DNA from: Streptomyces avidinii | GTDB taxonomy: Bacteria; Actinomycetota; Actinomycetes; Streptomycetales; Streptomycetaceae | Direction: 5' to 3' | DNA: 64,000 nt | NCBI RefSeq assembly: GCF_014650695.1 | Contig: NZ_BMVL01000002.1 | Location: 610,721-674,720 of the forward strand | Position numbers and translations under genes: made by a program | The notes under the pieces: generated by a model | What the model was told of the DNA's origin: nothing | What the model saw: the letters and a program-made list of their open reading frames with translations, nothing else | Databases searched by the model: none | Part shown: piece by piece, positions 1-8,302 of the stretch | Layout of the letters: every line of letters begins with the position of its first letter | Position numbering within the stretch: position 1 is the stretch's first letter

Positions 1-1
1 G

Positions 2-1066
2 GGCGGTCTGCACAACGCCAGTCCGCTGGCGGCCCTCGGCGGACTGGCACCGGCCAGCTGGGTGCTCCAGATGCTCGGCATCTTCTTCCTCGTCGGCGGC
101 CACGCCTCGGCGCTCTCCTTCGGGCGCCGCACCGGGTCGACGCGTGCCTGGCTGAAGGGCCGCGTCGTGCGGCTGGGACGGCCGGTGCTGGGGGTGACCG
201 CGGTCTGGGCGCTGGCCGCGCCCGTGCTGTACGCGGCCGGGGTGCCGGAGGCGACGCTGCGGACCGGGGCGACGCTGGTGATCCAACCGCTGTGGTTCGT
301 CGGGGTGTACGTGGTGGTCACCGCGCTGACCCCGTACTGCGTGCGGGCGGCGCGGCGCCTCGGTGGCTGGTCCGCCGCGCCGCTGCTCGCCGCGGTCGCC
401 GTCGTGGACTTCCTGCGTTACGGGCCGCTCGCCGACTCCGTACCCTCCTGGGTCTCCCTGGTGAACATCCTGCCGGGCTGGCTGTTCGCCTACCAGCTCG
501 GCGTCTCCTGGGGCGAGCGGCGGATCGGGCGGCGCGGGGCCTGGCTGCTGCTGGCCGGGGGGACGCTGCTGTTCGCGGCGCTGCTGGCGGTCTTCCACTA
601 TCCGGCGTCGATGGTGGGCGTGCCGGGTGCGGCACGGACCAACTCGCACCCGCCGTCGCTCCTCGTACTGGCCCTGGCCTCGGCGCAGTCGGGTGCGGCG
701 ATCCTGCTGCGCGACCGGCTGGCGAAGCTGCTGGCCCGGCCCGCCCTGTGGGCTCCGGTGGTCATGATCAACCTGTCCGCCATGACGATCCTGTGCTGGC
801 ACCAGACGGCCATGCTGGCCGCGGCCGTACCCGGCTCGTTCGTGGGTGAACTGGCCGGGCTGACGACGGCGCCGGACGGCGCGGACTGGATCGCGGCGCG
901 GCTGGCCTGGATGCCGGTGTTCGCGGCGCTGTTCGTGGGGATCGCCCGGTACGCCCGACGGTTCGAGGGCCCGCCGCGCGAGGGACGCCGGGCGAGAGCG
1001 CTGCGCCGGGCCGTGGCCGGACTGCTGGCTGCGGGGTTCGCGGTGTTCGCGTTGGGCCTGGCCTGA
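2..1066 (+). CDS. acyltransferase-3 family membrane protein (5' end outside window)
   Basis: This is an integral membrane acyltransferase of the acyltransferase_3 type, a family that moves acyl groups onto sugars or other small substrates at the membrane. The frame is open from base 2, so the true start lies upstream and the GTG at 62 is only internal. The visible part has an early GGHASA stretch, close to where the family carries its conserved His. About nine hydrophobic segments follow, and the protein ends on a short basic tail and TGA. A strong hairpin follows the stop. The substrate cannot be read from the sequence. The family call rests on topology and overall resemblance. Confidence 0.75.
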   Translation, partial: GGLHNASPLAALGGLAPASWVLQMLGIFFLVGGHASALSFGRRTGSTRAWLKGRVVRLGRPVLGVTAVWALAAPVLYAAGVPEATLRTGATLVIQPLWFVGVYVVVTALTPYCVRAARRLGGWSAAPLLAAVAVVDFLRYGPLADSVPSWVSLVNILPGWLFAYQLGVSWGERRIGRRGAWLLLAGGTLLFAALLAVFHYPASMVGVPGAARTNSHPPSLLVLALASAQSGAAILLRDRLAKLLARPALWAPVVMINLSAMTILCWHQTAMLAAAVPGSFVGELAGLTTAPDGADWIAARLAWMPVFAALFVGIARYARRFEGPPREGRRARALRRAVAGLLAAGFAVFALGLA

Positions 1067-1088
1067 GGGGGCGGTGACCGAATACGGC

Positions 1089-1122
1089 GAGAGCGCCGCT
1101 CCCTCGGGGGAGCGGCGCTCTC
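1089..1122. terminator. bidirectional terminator hairpin
   Basis: A perfect 15-bp inverted repeat (arms 1089-1103 and 1108-1122) with a 4-base loop lies between two convergent genes, the acyltransferase and the DUF350 gene. It has no T-run, as is usual for Streptomyces terminators. Confidence 0.8.
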
Positions 1123-1143
1123 GTCACGTACGGGTGCTCCGCG

Positions 1144-1566
1144 TCAGGCGATCGAAGCGGCGACGATCGCGGCCACGGCGAGGTTGCAGGCGGCCGAGAC
1201 CCAGACCGCCGGGTGGGGCTGCGGGTCCACGACGATGGCGCCGAGCTTGCCCGGGGTCACCAGGTCGAGGACGAGGAAGGCCACCGCCATCAGGATCAGG
1301 CCGAGCACGCCGAACGCCGCCGTGGACAGCAGGCCCTTGCCGAAGTCCGAGTACGTCGTCCAGATCGAGGTGAAGACGATGCCGCCGATGCCGAGGAGCG
1401 CGGAGCTGAGGAAGAGGGCCGCATTGCGGTTGCGCTCCTCCCAGATCTGCTTGGGAAGCTTCCCGGGCGTCAGCACGTCCACGAGGACGATGCCGAGGAT
1501 CAGCAGGACCAGGCCGAGGGCGCCGTAGGCGCTCGTGCGGCCAAGTCCGTTGATGATGTCGCTCAT
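1144..1566 (-). CDS. DUF350 family membrane protein
   Basis: A 140-residue protein with four predicted membrane helices arranged as two repeats. Each repeat carries a hydrophobic helix ending in a VDVLTPGK or LDLVTPGK motif (about residues 29-36 and 101-108), which is the signature of the DUF350 family. The function is unknown. In other bacteria DUF350 genes lie beside ATP-grasp peptide ligases and polyamine enzymes, and here the divergent neighbour 95 bp away is an ATP-grasp protein. The start is the ATG at 1566, with only a weak ribosome site. Confidence 0.85.
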   Translation of the reverse strand: MSDIINGLGRTSAYGALGLVLLILGIVLVDVLTPGKLPKQIWEERNRNAALFLSSALLGIGGIVFTSIWTTYSDFGKGLLSTAAFGVLGLILMAVAFLVLDLVTPGKLGAIVVDPQPHPAVWVSAACNLAVAAIVAASIA

Positions 1567-1661
1567 TGAGAAGCCTGTCTCCGCGTGGGTGGGAAAGTAT
1601 GTGCCGTGGGAAGGCCGAATCTATCGCACGGCCTCGACGCGGACCATGGGGAGGTCAGCAG

Positions 1662-3464
1662 ATGGTAAAGGTCAGGGCAGCGCGACCGGCCGAGGCGCAG
1701 GACCTGACCGGGCTGGTGATGCGGTCGAAGGCCCACTGGGGGTACGACGCCGACTTCCTGGCCGGGTGCGCGGAGGAACTGCGGATCCGCGCCCACGACG
1801 TCCCGGCCCGCCGCATCGTCGTGGCCGAAACCGAGCGGGGAGAGGTGCTCGGGGTCGCCTCCCTGGAAGGGCCTCCCCCGCTGGCGGTCCTCGGGCTGCT
1901 CTTCGTGGAGCCGTCGGCGATCGGGCGGGGCGTGGGCCGCGTGCTGTACCGGGACGTGCTGCGACGGGCCGCGGAACTGGGGGTGCGCCGGCTGGTGATC
2001 GACTCCGATCCGCACGCGACCGGGTTCTACCGGGCGATGGGAGCGGTCGCGACCGCGCCGGTCGGACCGGGCGCCGGCACCGGCCCCGGCGGCGGGTCGG
2101 CCCTGGTCCGGTTCGAGGTGGCGCCCGCCCCGCTCGCCGACTGGGCGCGGGCCTGGACCGGCGGCGGGCGGGCCGTGCACCTGGGCAACGTCGGCGAGTT
2201 CAACGCGCAGTTCGCCGACGCCACCCTGGACCGTGAGCAGCGGCCCGCGCATCACTACGCCTGTCTGGCCGCGTTCTACAGCCCGTACCCGGCCGCGCTG
2301 GTGCTGCCGCGAGCGGTACCGCGGGGCTGGACCGAGCTGGTCTGCGTCCAGCTGGGCTGGACCGGCGTCAAGGTGTACGACGGCCTGCTGGACGGGGATC
2401 CCGGCCTGTCCGATGCCGTACGGGCCCGGCCGGCGCTGGCCGCGCTGCTGACCGGGGCCGGGCTTCCCCTCGTACCGTGGGGGCGCACCCGGCCGTTCGG
2501 GCGGCTGACGGACCGGCCGTGGCGGGTCGGGGAGCTGCGCTACGAGTCGAAGTCCGCGGCGCACGGGCTCTTCGGGCGGATCCTGGCGGACGGCGGGCAT
2601 CCGGAAGTCGTGCTCCCCCGGCAGTGGCGGGCCGACGGGCGGTGGACGGCGGCGCGCATGCTGGCGGCGCGGACCCGGGCGGGTGAGAGCACGGTCGTGA
2701 AGTCGGAGCACGGTGTCGGGGGTTCGGGCACCACGGTGCTCACCCCGGCGCGGGTCCGCGCGGCGGGCGGGGCGCGGGCCGTGCTGCGACGGTTGCCGCG
2801 CGGGCCGCTGCTGCTGGAGGAGTACGTCGGCAGCCCGTCCGACGGCGGCGTGGAGACAGCCGGAAGCCGGGGCCCGCGGGACCTCACGTACGACGGCTTC
2901 GTCGACGAGGCGGGGAACGTGCACGAGGTGGGCGGGGCGGTGATGGATGTGACGGACGGCTGCTACCGGGGCGCCACGGTGGGGCCCGGGGTGGTGCCCG
3001 AGTGGGCGGGCAAGCCCCTTCTCGCCTTCGGTGCGGCGGTGGGCCGGGAGCTGGCGGATTCCGGCTACCGGGGCTGGTTCGACGTGGACTTCGTAGCCGA
3101 CGGGCAGGGACGGCTCGCTCCGACCGAGACGAACCTGCGGCTGACCGGGCCGTCGATCGCCTTCATGGTGGCGGCCCGGCTCGACGTGCTGCGGGGCGCG
3201 GGTCACCTCGTACGGATCGCCGACCGGGTGGAGCTGGGGGCGCGGCTGCCCGAGGCTCAGCTGGACGAGTTGTGCGCGGCCCTGGTGCGGGGTTGCGCGG
3301 AGCTCGGGGCGGTGTTCGTCCCGGCGATCCCGACCGGGGCCTTCGAACCGGCCCCCTGGATGGGCGTGCTGGTGGCCGCGCGCAGCAGGGAGGTGCTGGA
3401 CGCGGCCGAGGTGCTGGTGCGGGCCGAGGCACTGGCCGTCGGGGCGATGTTCGGCCCGCCGTAG
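1662..3464 (+). CDS. GNAT acetyltransferase fused to ATP-grasp ligase
   Basis: A 600-residue two-domain enzyme. Residues about 3-150 are a GNAT fold with the acetyl-CoA loop IGRGVGRVLYRD (87-98). Residues about 290-545 look like an ATP-grasp ligase: K347 and the glycine loop GVGGSGTT (351-358) for ATP, the LLEEYV strand (384-389), the acidic GWFDVDF strand (471-477), and the ETNLRLTG metal-binding motif (489-496) as in PGM1-type peptide ligases. It probably joins a carboxylate to an amine with ATP and acylates the substrate or product. The start is the ATG at 1662, 8 bases after GGGGAGG; an upstream in-frame GTG has no ribosome site. The substrate is unknown. Confidence 0.75.
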   Translation: MVKVRAARPAEAQDLTGLVMRSKAHWGYDADFLAGCAEELRIRAHDVPARRIVVAETERGEVLGVASLEGPPPLAVLGLLFVEPSAIGRGVGRVLYRDVLRRAAELGVRRLVIDSDPHATGFYRAMGAVATAPVGPGAGTGPGGGSALVRFEVAPAPLADWARAWTGGGRAVHLGNVGEFNAQFADATLDREQRPAHHYACLAAFYSPYPAALVLPRAVPRGWTELVCVQLGWTGVKVYDGLLDGDPGLSDAVRARPALAALLTGAGLPLVPWGRTRPFGRLTDRPWRVGELRYESKSAAHGLFGRILADGGHPEVVLPRQWRADGRWTAARMLAARTRAGESTVVKSEHGVGGSGTTVLTPARVRAAGGARAVLRRLPRGPLLLEEYVGSPSDGGVETAGSRGPRDLTYDGFVDEAGNVHEVGGAVMDVTDGCYRGATVGPGVVPEWAGKPLLAFGAAVGRELADSGYRGWFDVDFVADGQGRLAPTETNLRLTGPSIAFMVAARLDVLRGAGHLVRIADRVELGARLPEAQLDELCAALVRGCAELGAVFVPAIPTGAFEPAPWMGVLVAARSREVLDAAEVLVRAEALAVGAMFGPP

Positions 3465-3469
3465 CCGGC

Positions 3470-3552
3470 CTGCGCGACCGGCCGGCCCGCGCGACCGACG
3501 GGCCCGCGCGACCGACGGGCGCGCGTGACCGACGGGCGCGCGTGACCGTGCG
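3470..3552. repeat. short tandem repeat, about 17-bp units
   Basis: About four imperfect 17-base copies built on GCGYGACCGACGGGC fill the gap between the convergent GNAT/ATP-grasp and AMP-binding genes. No gene fits here. Confidence 0.7.
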
Positions 3553-3589
3553 GCGCTCCGGTCGGCGGTCGGATCAGCCCGCAGTCGGG

Positions 3590-5689
3590 TCAGTCGTCGA
3601 GGGGGTCGTGGAAGTCGAAGGGATCGGCGGGCCTGGCGACGACGTAGGCCGCTGCGATGGCGCCCGCGATCATCAGCGGGACGTTGAAGGTGTAGACGAG
3701 CGCGGCCTGCTGCGGCCAGTCCTGCTTGGCTGCCAGCCGGTAGAGATTGTCCTGCGGCCACCAGGCCAACAGCAGGTAGGACACGGCCAGATGGGCGGCC
3801 ACGGTCAGGGAGGGGCTGCGGCGCTGGCGCCGCATCCGGGCGCGTCCGCCGAACAGGAAGACCACGCCGATGCCGAAGGCGAGGCACTCGAACAGGTAGA
3901 GGACGGAGAACAGGAACGCCCAGGGCTGCGGCACTCCCGTGAGGTCGGTGGATCCGGGCCACAGGAGGTTGGTGATGATCAGCGCGACGAAGCCCAGGGC
4001 TCCCCCGCAGCCCGCCGTACAGGAAGCCGGCATCTCCCCCTGACTCGGGGCGGACCCGTACTTGCCGGACTTGCTGCCGGCGCGCCGCACCGCCACCGCG
4101 GGCAGGATGGGCAGGGGCAGGGCGTCCCGGTCCTCGCGGCCCGCCGGGGTACGGGGCAGGGCGCGCAGGCGGATCACGTTCCGCGGGCACTCCTCCCTGA
4201 GCACCTTGCCCGCCAGGTGGTCGCGCAGTTCCTCGATGTCCGGCAGCAGCACCCCGCCGGGCCACCTCGGCCCGCCCGGCGGCGGGGCCACGTACGCGAC
4301 GAGCCGCCGCGGGCCGCGGGGGCCGTCGACCGCCTTGACGATGGCGGCGCCGATGCCCGCGTGGCCGCGGATGGCGGACTCGATCGGGTACGGGTCGACC
4401 TGGCGGCCGTCGGGCAGCGCGATGCGGTCCCGGATCCGGCCGCCGAACTCCAGCAGCCCGTCCTCGCGCAGCACACCGAGGTCGCCGGTGGGTACGGCAT
4501 CGCCGCCGTCCGGCGGGGTGAGGCGGATCTCGCCGCCGCGCACCTCGACGCGGCAGCCGGGGAAGGGGGTGCCGAGCAGGGAGACCTCTTCCGGGTCATC
4601 CAACGGGTGCGGCAGCTGGGACAGTTCGAACCAGGTGCCGACACCGGCGCAGTCGGCGGGGCCGTAGACGTTGAGCACGCGCGCGCCGGGGCGCAGTCCC
4701 ATCTGCAGGTTCGCCTGCTCGTCGAGGTAGAGCCGGTCGCCCGAGACCGCGAGCAGCCGCAGCGAACGACAGGCGGGGTCCGAACCGCGGTGGCCGGGCG
4801 GGCCGGCGGCCGCCGGTTGCGCGTCCTCGATCAGCAGCCGGGTCGCGCCGGCCGGGTCGGTGTGCAGAACGGTGACGCGGTCGGTCTCGACCGCCGCGCG
4901 GATGTCCTCGGGCTTCCAGGGGGACCGCGGGGACAGCACGAGGGCGCCGCCCGAGCACAGGGCGCGGGTCCAGCCCGCGGCGAAGGCCGTCACGTCCGGT
5001 CCGGCCGTGATCAGGTGCCGGTCCTGCGGGGTCGGCCGGGCCACTTCCGCCCAGCTCTCGTGGGCGGCGAGGAGCAGGCCGTGGCCGACGGGGACCGTGC
5101 GGGGCTCGGTCGACCCGGTGAAGAGCAGGGCCGCGGTGCGGCCGGGCGGGACATACCCGGGAAGCCGGTCGGACGGCCGGTCGGAGGGCCGGTCGGACGG
5201 CTGGTCGGACGGCCGGTCGGAGGCGGGGCCGAACGGCGCTTCGGCGGCGCGGGGCCCGGCGATCGCGGCCTCCTCGTCGAGGCGGATCACACGCAGGCCG
5301 CTGCCGTTGTCGAGGGCGGCCCGGTGGGCGGTGTCGGTGAGCAGAACGACCGGTTCGGCGGCGGTGAGTTGCCGCCGCCCGGCGCGCGGGTTCGCGACGT
5401 CGATGACCGCGTAGGCTCCGCCGGCCTTGAGGACGGCGAGGAGGGCGACGACCAGTTCGCTCTGCCGGGCGGTGCCGACGGCGACGAGCCCGCCGGGCGG
5501 CAGGTCGCTACCGAGCAGACGATGCGCCAACCGGTCGGCGCGCGCGTCCAGTTCCCCATAGGTCAGGCTGTCCGGGCCGGCGATGAGAGCGCGGGCACCG
5601 GGGGTGTCGCGGGCCCACTGCTCGAATCGGTGCAGGACGGTGTCGGTGGTGGGCTTGCCGAAGCGTACGGACTCGGATCCCTGCGTCAT
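3590..5689 (-). CDS. adenylation domain fused to C-terminal membrane domain
   Basis: A 699-residue protein. Residues 15-525 follow an NRPS-type adenylation domain: LTYGELDARADRLAHRL (A1 region, 42-58), a phosphate-loop equivalent FTGSTEPRTVPVGH (190-203), YGPAD in place of YGPTE (342-346), TGDLG (401-405), the hinge GGRIRDRI (416-423), and PRTPAGREDRDAL in place of the A10 motif (512-524). The usual loop Lys is absent and the A10 Lys is Arg, so adenylation may be weak or lost. A PSDR/PSDQ repeat lies at 157-175. No carrier domain follows. Four membrane helices (about 562-577, 590-613, 628-645, 661-685) anchor it. The start has no clear ribosome site. The substrate is unknown. Confidence 0.75.
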   Translation of the reverse strand: MTQGSESVRFGKPTTDTVLHRFEQWARDTPGARALIAGPDSLTYGELDARADRLAHRLLGSDLPPGGLVAVGTARQSELVVALLAVLKAGGAYAVIDVANPRAGRRQLTAAEPVVLLTDTAHRAALDNGSGLRVIRLDEEAAIAGPRAAEAPFGPASDRPSDQPSDRPSDRPSDRLPGYVPPGRTAALLFTGSTEPRTVPVGHGLLLAAHESWAEVARPTPQDRHLITAGPDVTAFAAGWTRALCSGGALVLSPRSPWKPEDIRAAVETDRVTVLHTDPAGATRLLIEDAQPAAAGPPGHRGSDPACRSLRLLAVSGDRLYLDEQANLQMGLRPGARVLNVYGPADCAGVGTWFELSQLPHPLDDPEEVSLLGTPFPGCRVEVRGGEIRLTPPDGGDAVPTGDLGVLREDGLLEFGGRIRDRIALPDGRQVDPYPIESAIRGHAGIGAAIVKAVDGPRGPRRLVAYVAPPPGGPRWPGGVLLPDIEELRDHLAGKVLREECPRNVIRLRALPRTPAGREDRDALPLPILPAVAVRRAGSKSGKYGSAPSQGEMPASCTAGCGGALGFVALIITNLLWPGSTDLTGVPQPWAFLFSVLYLFECLAFGIGVVFLFGGRARMRRQRRSPSLTVAAHLAVSYLLLAWWPQDNLYRLAAKQDWPQQAALVYTFNVPLMIAGAIAAAYVVARPADPFDFHDPLDD

Positions 5690-5791
5690 AAACCGATGAT
5701 GCCACCGGTCACCGACAACGGGCGGAGGTCACGAACATCCGCCCTTCCGAGGAGAGTTGCCACCTGCACGGGCGGTCCCGAACAAAAGAAC

Positions 5792-5822
5792 TTGACCTCG
5801 ACTTTGGTTGAGGTCCTAGCGT
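5792..5822 (+). promoter_or_regulatory. SoxR/MerR-type promoter-operator
   Basis: TTGACC at 5792-5797 and TAGCGT at 5817-5822 are separated by 19 bp. This overlong spacer is the hallmark of promoters activated by MerR-family regulators. The spacer is filled by an imperfect palindrome (arms GACCTCGACT at 5794-5803 and GGTTGAGGTC at 5806-5815, 8 of 10 positions symmetric), which resembles SoxR boxes. The expected transcription start falls at or next to the ATG at 5830, so the mRNA should be leaderless. No MerR gene lies in the window. Confidence 0.75.
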
Positions 5823-5829
5823 TTCGGCC

Positions 5830-7719
5830 ATGGACATGGAAGTCACCGCCTGGATGTCGCTCCACAGCGCGATCAACGCCGAACAGGACCGCCGCCCGTT
5901 CTCCCGGGCCGGCCTGCGCCGCGTCGCCGCCTTCGCCCGCCCGCACCGTCGCGGGCTCACCCTCTTCCTTCTGCTGAGCGTGGTGACCGCGCTGCTCGCG
6001 GTGGCCACACCGGTGCTCGCCAGCCGGGTCGTCACCGCCATCGTCGACGGCCGCGACAGCGCCGCCGTCACCCGGCTGGCGCTGCTCATCGCACTGATCG
6101 CGGTCGCGGAGGCCGGGCTCGGACTGCTGACCCGCAAGCTCTCCGCCACCCTCGGCGAGGGGCTGATCCTGGATCTGCGGACCGCGGTCTTCGACCACGT
6201 GCAGCGGATGCCGGTCGCCTTCTTCACCCGGACCCGGACCGGGGCCCTGGTCAGCCGGCTCAACAACGATGTGATCGGCGCCCAGCGGGCCTTCAGCAAC
6301 ACCCTGTCGGGCGTGGTCGCCAACACCGTCACCCTGGTGCTGACCCTCGTCGTGATGCTCAGCATCTCCTGGCAGATCACCCTGCTGGCGCTGGTGCTGC
6401 TGCCGGTGTTCGTGCTGCCGGCCCGCCGGATGGGAGTGCGGATGGCCGCGATGCAACGCGAGGCCGCCGCGCTGAACTCGGCGATGAGCACCCAGATGAC
6501 CGAGCGGTTCTCGGCTCCCGGCGCGACGCTGGTCAAGCTCTTCGGGCGGCCCGCCGACGAGTCCGCCGAATTCGCGGCCCGGGCGGCGCGGGTGCGGGAC
6601 ATCGGTATTCGTACGGCGATGGCCCAGTCGGTCTTCATCACGGCCCTCACCCTGGTCTCCGCGCTGGCCCTCGCGCTCGTCTACGGGCTCGGCGGGTTCT
6701 ACGCCCTTCGCGGTTCCCTGGACGCGGGCGCCGTGGTCGCCCTCGCCCTGCTCCTGACCCGGCTGTACGCCCCGCTGACCGCGCTCGCCGGGGCCCGCGT
6801 CGAGGTGATGAGTGCGCTGGTGAGCTTCGAGCGGGTCTTCGAGATCCTCGACCTGAAGCCGCTCATCGCGCAGAAGCCGGACGCCCGCCGGGTCCCGCAG
6901 GGGCCGGTGGCCGTGGAGTTCGACCGCGTCTCCTTCGGCTACCCGGCCGCCGACAAGGTCTCGCTCGCCTCCCTGGAGGAGGTCGCGACCCTCGATGCCC
7001 GGGGCGGTACGCAGGTCCTGCACGAGGTGTCCTTCCGGGCCGAGCCGGGCCAGATGATCGCCCTGGTCGGCTCCTCCGGCGCCGGCAAGTCGACCATCGC
7101 ACAGCTGCTGCCGCGGCTGTACGACGCCGACGCGGGAGCGGTCCGCCTCGGCGGGATCGACGTACGGGACCTCACGGCCGACTCGATCCGCGAGACGCTC
7201 GGCATGGTCACCCAGGACGGGCACCTCTTCCACGAGTCGGTACGGGCCAACCTGCTGCTGGCCCGCCCGGATGCCGCCGAGGAGGAGATCTGGGAGGCCC
7301 TGCGGCGCTCGCGGCTGGACGGGCTCGTCGCCTCGCTGCCGGACGGGCTGGACACGGTGGTCGGGGAGCGCGGTTACCGGCTGTCGGGCGGGGAGCGGCA
7401 GCGGCTGACCATCGCCCGACTGCTGCTGGCCCGGCAGCGGGTGGTGATCCTCGACGAAGCCACCGCGCACCTGGACTCGACTTCGGAGGCCGCGGTGCAG
7501 GAGGCGCTCGGCGAGGCCCTGGCGGGCCGGACCGCGGTGGTGATCGCGCACCGGCTGTCGACCGTACAGGCGGCGGACCTGATCCTCGTGGTCGAGGACG
7601 GCCGGATCGTGGAACGGGGCACGCACACCGAGCTGCTGGCGGCGGGCGGGCGGTACGAGGAGCTGTACCGCACGCAGTTCGCGGTGTCGGACGGCGAGGC
7701 ACCGGTGTCGGGAGCATGA
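5830..7719 (+). CDS. ABC exporter, fused membrane and ATPase domains
   Basis: A 629-residue half-transporter of the MsbA/LmrA type: six membrane helices in residues about 35-330, then an ATPase with Walker A GSSGAGKST, signature LSGGERQ and Walker B VILDEA, followed by the H-loop IAHRLST. It should work as a homodimer that pumps hydrophobic compounds outward. The upstream SoxR/MerR-type operator suggests induction by redox-active drugs or antibiotics; Streptomyces SoxR is known to control an ABC transporter. The start is set at the first ATG (5830) because the promoter places transcript initiation there. The VOC gene follows after 7 bases and is probably co-transcribed. Confidence 0.9.
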   Translation: MDMEVTAWMSLHSAINAEQDRRPFSRAGLRRVAAFARPHRRGLTLFLLLSVVTALLAVATPVLASRVVTAIVDGRDSAAVTRLALLIALIAVAEAGLGLLTRKLSATLGEGLILDLRTAVFDHVQRMPVAFFTRTRTGALVSRLNNDVIGAQRAFSNTLSGVVANTVTLVLTLVVMLSISWQITLLALVLLPVFVLPARRMGVRMAAMQREAAALNSAMSTQMTERFSAPGATLVKLFGRPADESAEFAARAARVRDIGIRTAMAQSVFITALTLVSALALALVYGLGGFYALRGSLDAGAVVALALLLTRLYAPLTALAGARVEVMSALVSFERVFEILDLKPLIAQKPDARRVPQGPVAVEFDRVSFGYPAADKVSLASLEEVATLDARGGTQVLHEVSFRAEPGQMIALVGSSGAGKSTIAQLLPRLYDADAGAVRLGGIDVRDLTADSIRETLGMVTQDGHLFHESVRANLLLARPDAAEEEIWEALRRSRLDGLVASLPDGLDTVVGERGYRLSGGERQRLTIARLLLARQRVVILDEATAHLDSTSEAAVQEALGEALAGRTAVVIAHRLSTVQAADLILVVEDGRIVERGTHTELLAAGGRYEELYRTQFAVSDGEAPVSGA

Positions 7720-7726
7720 TGCTGTG

Positions 7727-8110
7727 ATGGACATCAAACTGGAACTCGTCGCCGTCCCCGTCACCGACATCGACCGCGCCAAGGCGTTCTACGAGAAGCT
7801 CGGCTTCAACGCCGACCACGACGTCACCGTCAGCGAGGACATCCGCTTCGTCCAGCTGACCCCGCCGGGCTCGGCGTGCTCGATCGCCATCGGCAAGGGG
7901 CTGACCCGGATGACCCCGGGGTCGCTGGACAACATGCAGGTCGTCGTCACCGACATCGAGGAGGCGTACGAGGACCTGCGCGGCCGCGGGGTGGAGGTGA
8001 CGGAGATCCAGGACCTGCCGTGGGGCTCCTTCGTCTACTTCTCCGACCCCGACGGCAACGGCTGGGCGGTCCAGCAGACCACCCCGCGCAAGACGCCGGA
8101 CGCTCCCTGA
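7727..8110 (+). CDS. VOC family (glyoxalase/bleomycin-resistance fold) protein
   Basis: A 127-residue single-module VOC protein: two beta-alpha-beta-beta-beta units with YEKLGF near residue 22 and the C-terminal VYFSDPDGNGWAVQQ pattern typical of the fold. Members bind metals or small ligands and include glyoxalases, dioxygenases and drug-sequestering proteins. The gene lies 7 bases after the ABC exporter stop with GGAG upstream, so it belongs to the same SoxR/MerR-controlled unit and may bind or modify what the exporter expels. The start is the ATG at 7727; a GTG lies one codon earlier. A strong hairpin follows. Confidence 0.85.
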   Translation: MDIKLELVAVPVTDIDRAKAFYEKLGFNADHDVTVSEDIRFVQLTPPGSACSIAIGKGLTRMTPGSLDNMQVVVTDIEEAYEDLRGRGVEVTEIQDLPWGSFVYFSDPDGNGWAVQQTTPRKTPDAP

Positions 8111-8139
8111 TCCCTGACAGGCTCTCCGGCCCGAGCCGA

Positions 8140-8178
8140 GCCGGGGCGGTCCGGCGGATTCCGCCGGACCGCCCCGGC
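8140..8178 (+). terminator. terminator hairpin after ABC-VOC unit
   Basis: A perfect 18-bp stem (arms 8140-8157 and 8161-8178) around a 3-base loop lies 30 bases after the VOC stop codon. Confidence 0.85.
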
Positions 8179-8302
8179 GGTCGTCTTGGACTTTCCACCG
8201 AGGGCGTGGCGCGTCCATGGTCCGGAACGCGCATTGCGTGGTGGCGTGTTGAGGGCTTGGCTTGCCGAGGTCAACACGGCGAGACCGGTCCCGAGGAAGC
8301 GA

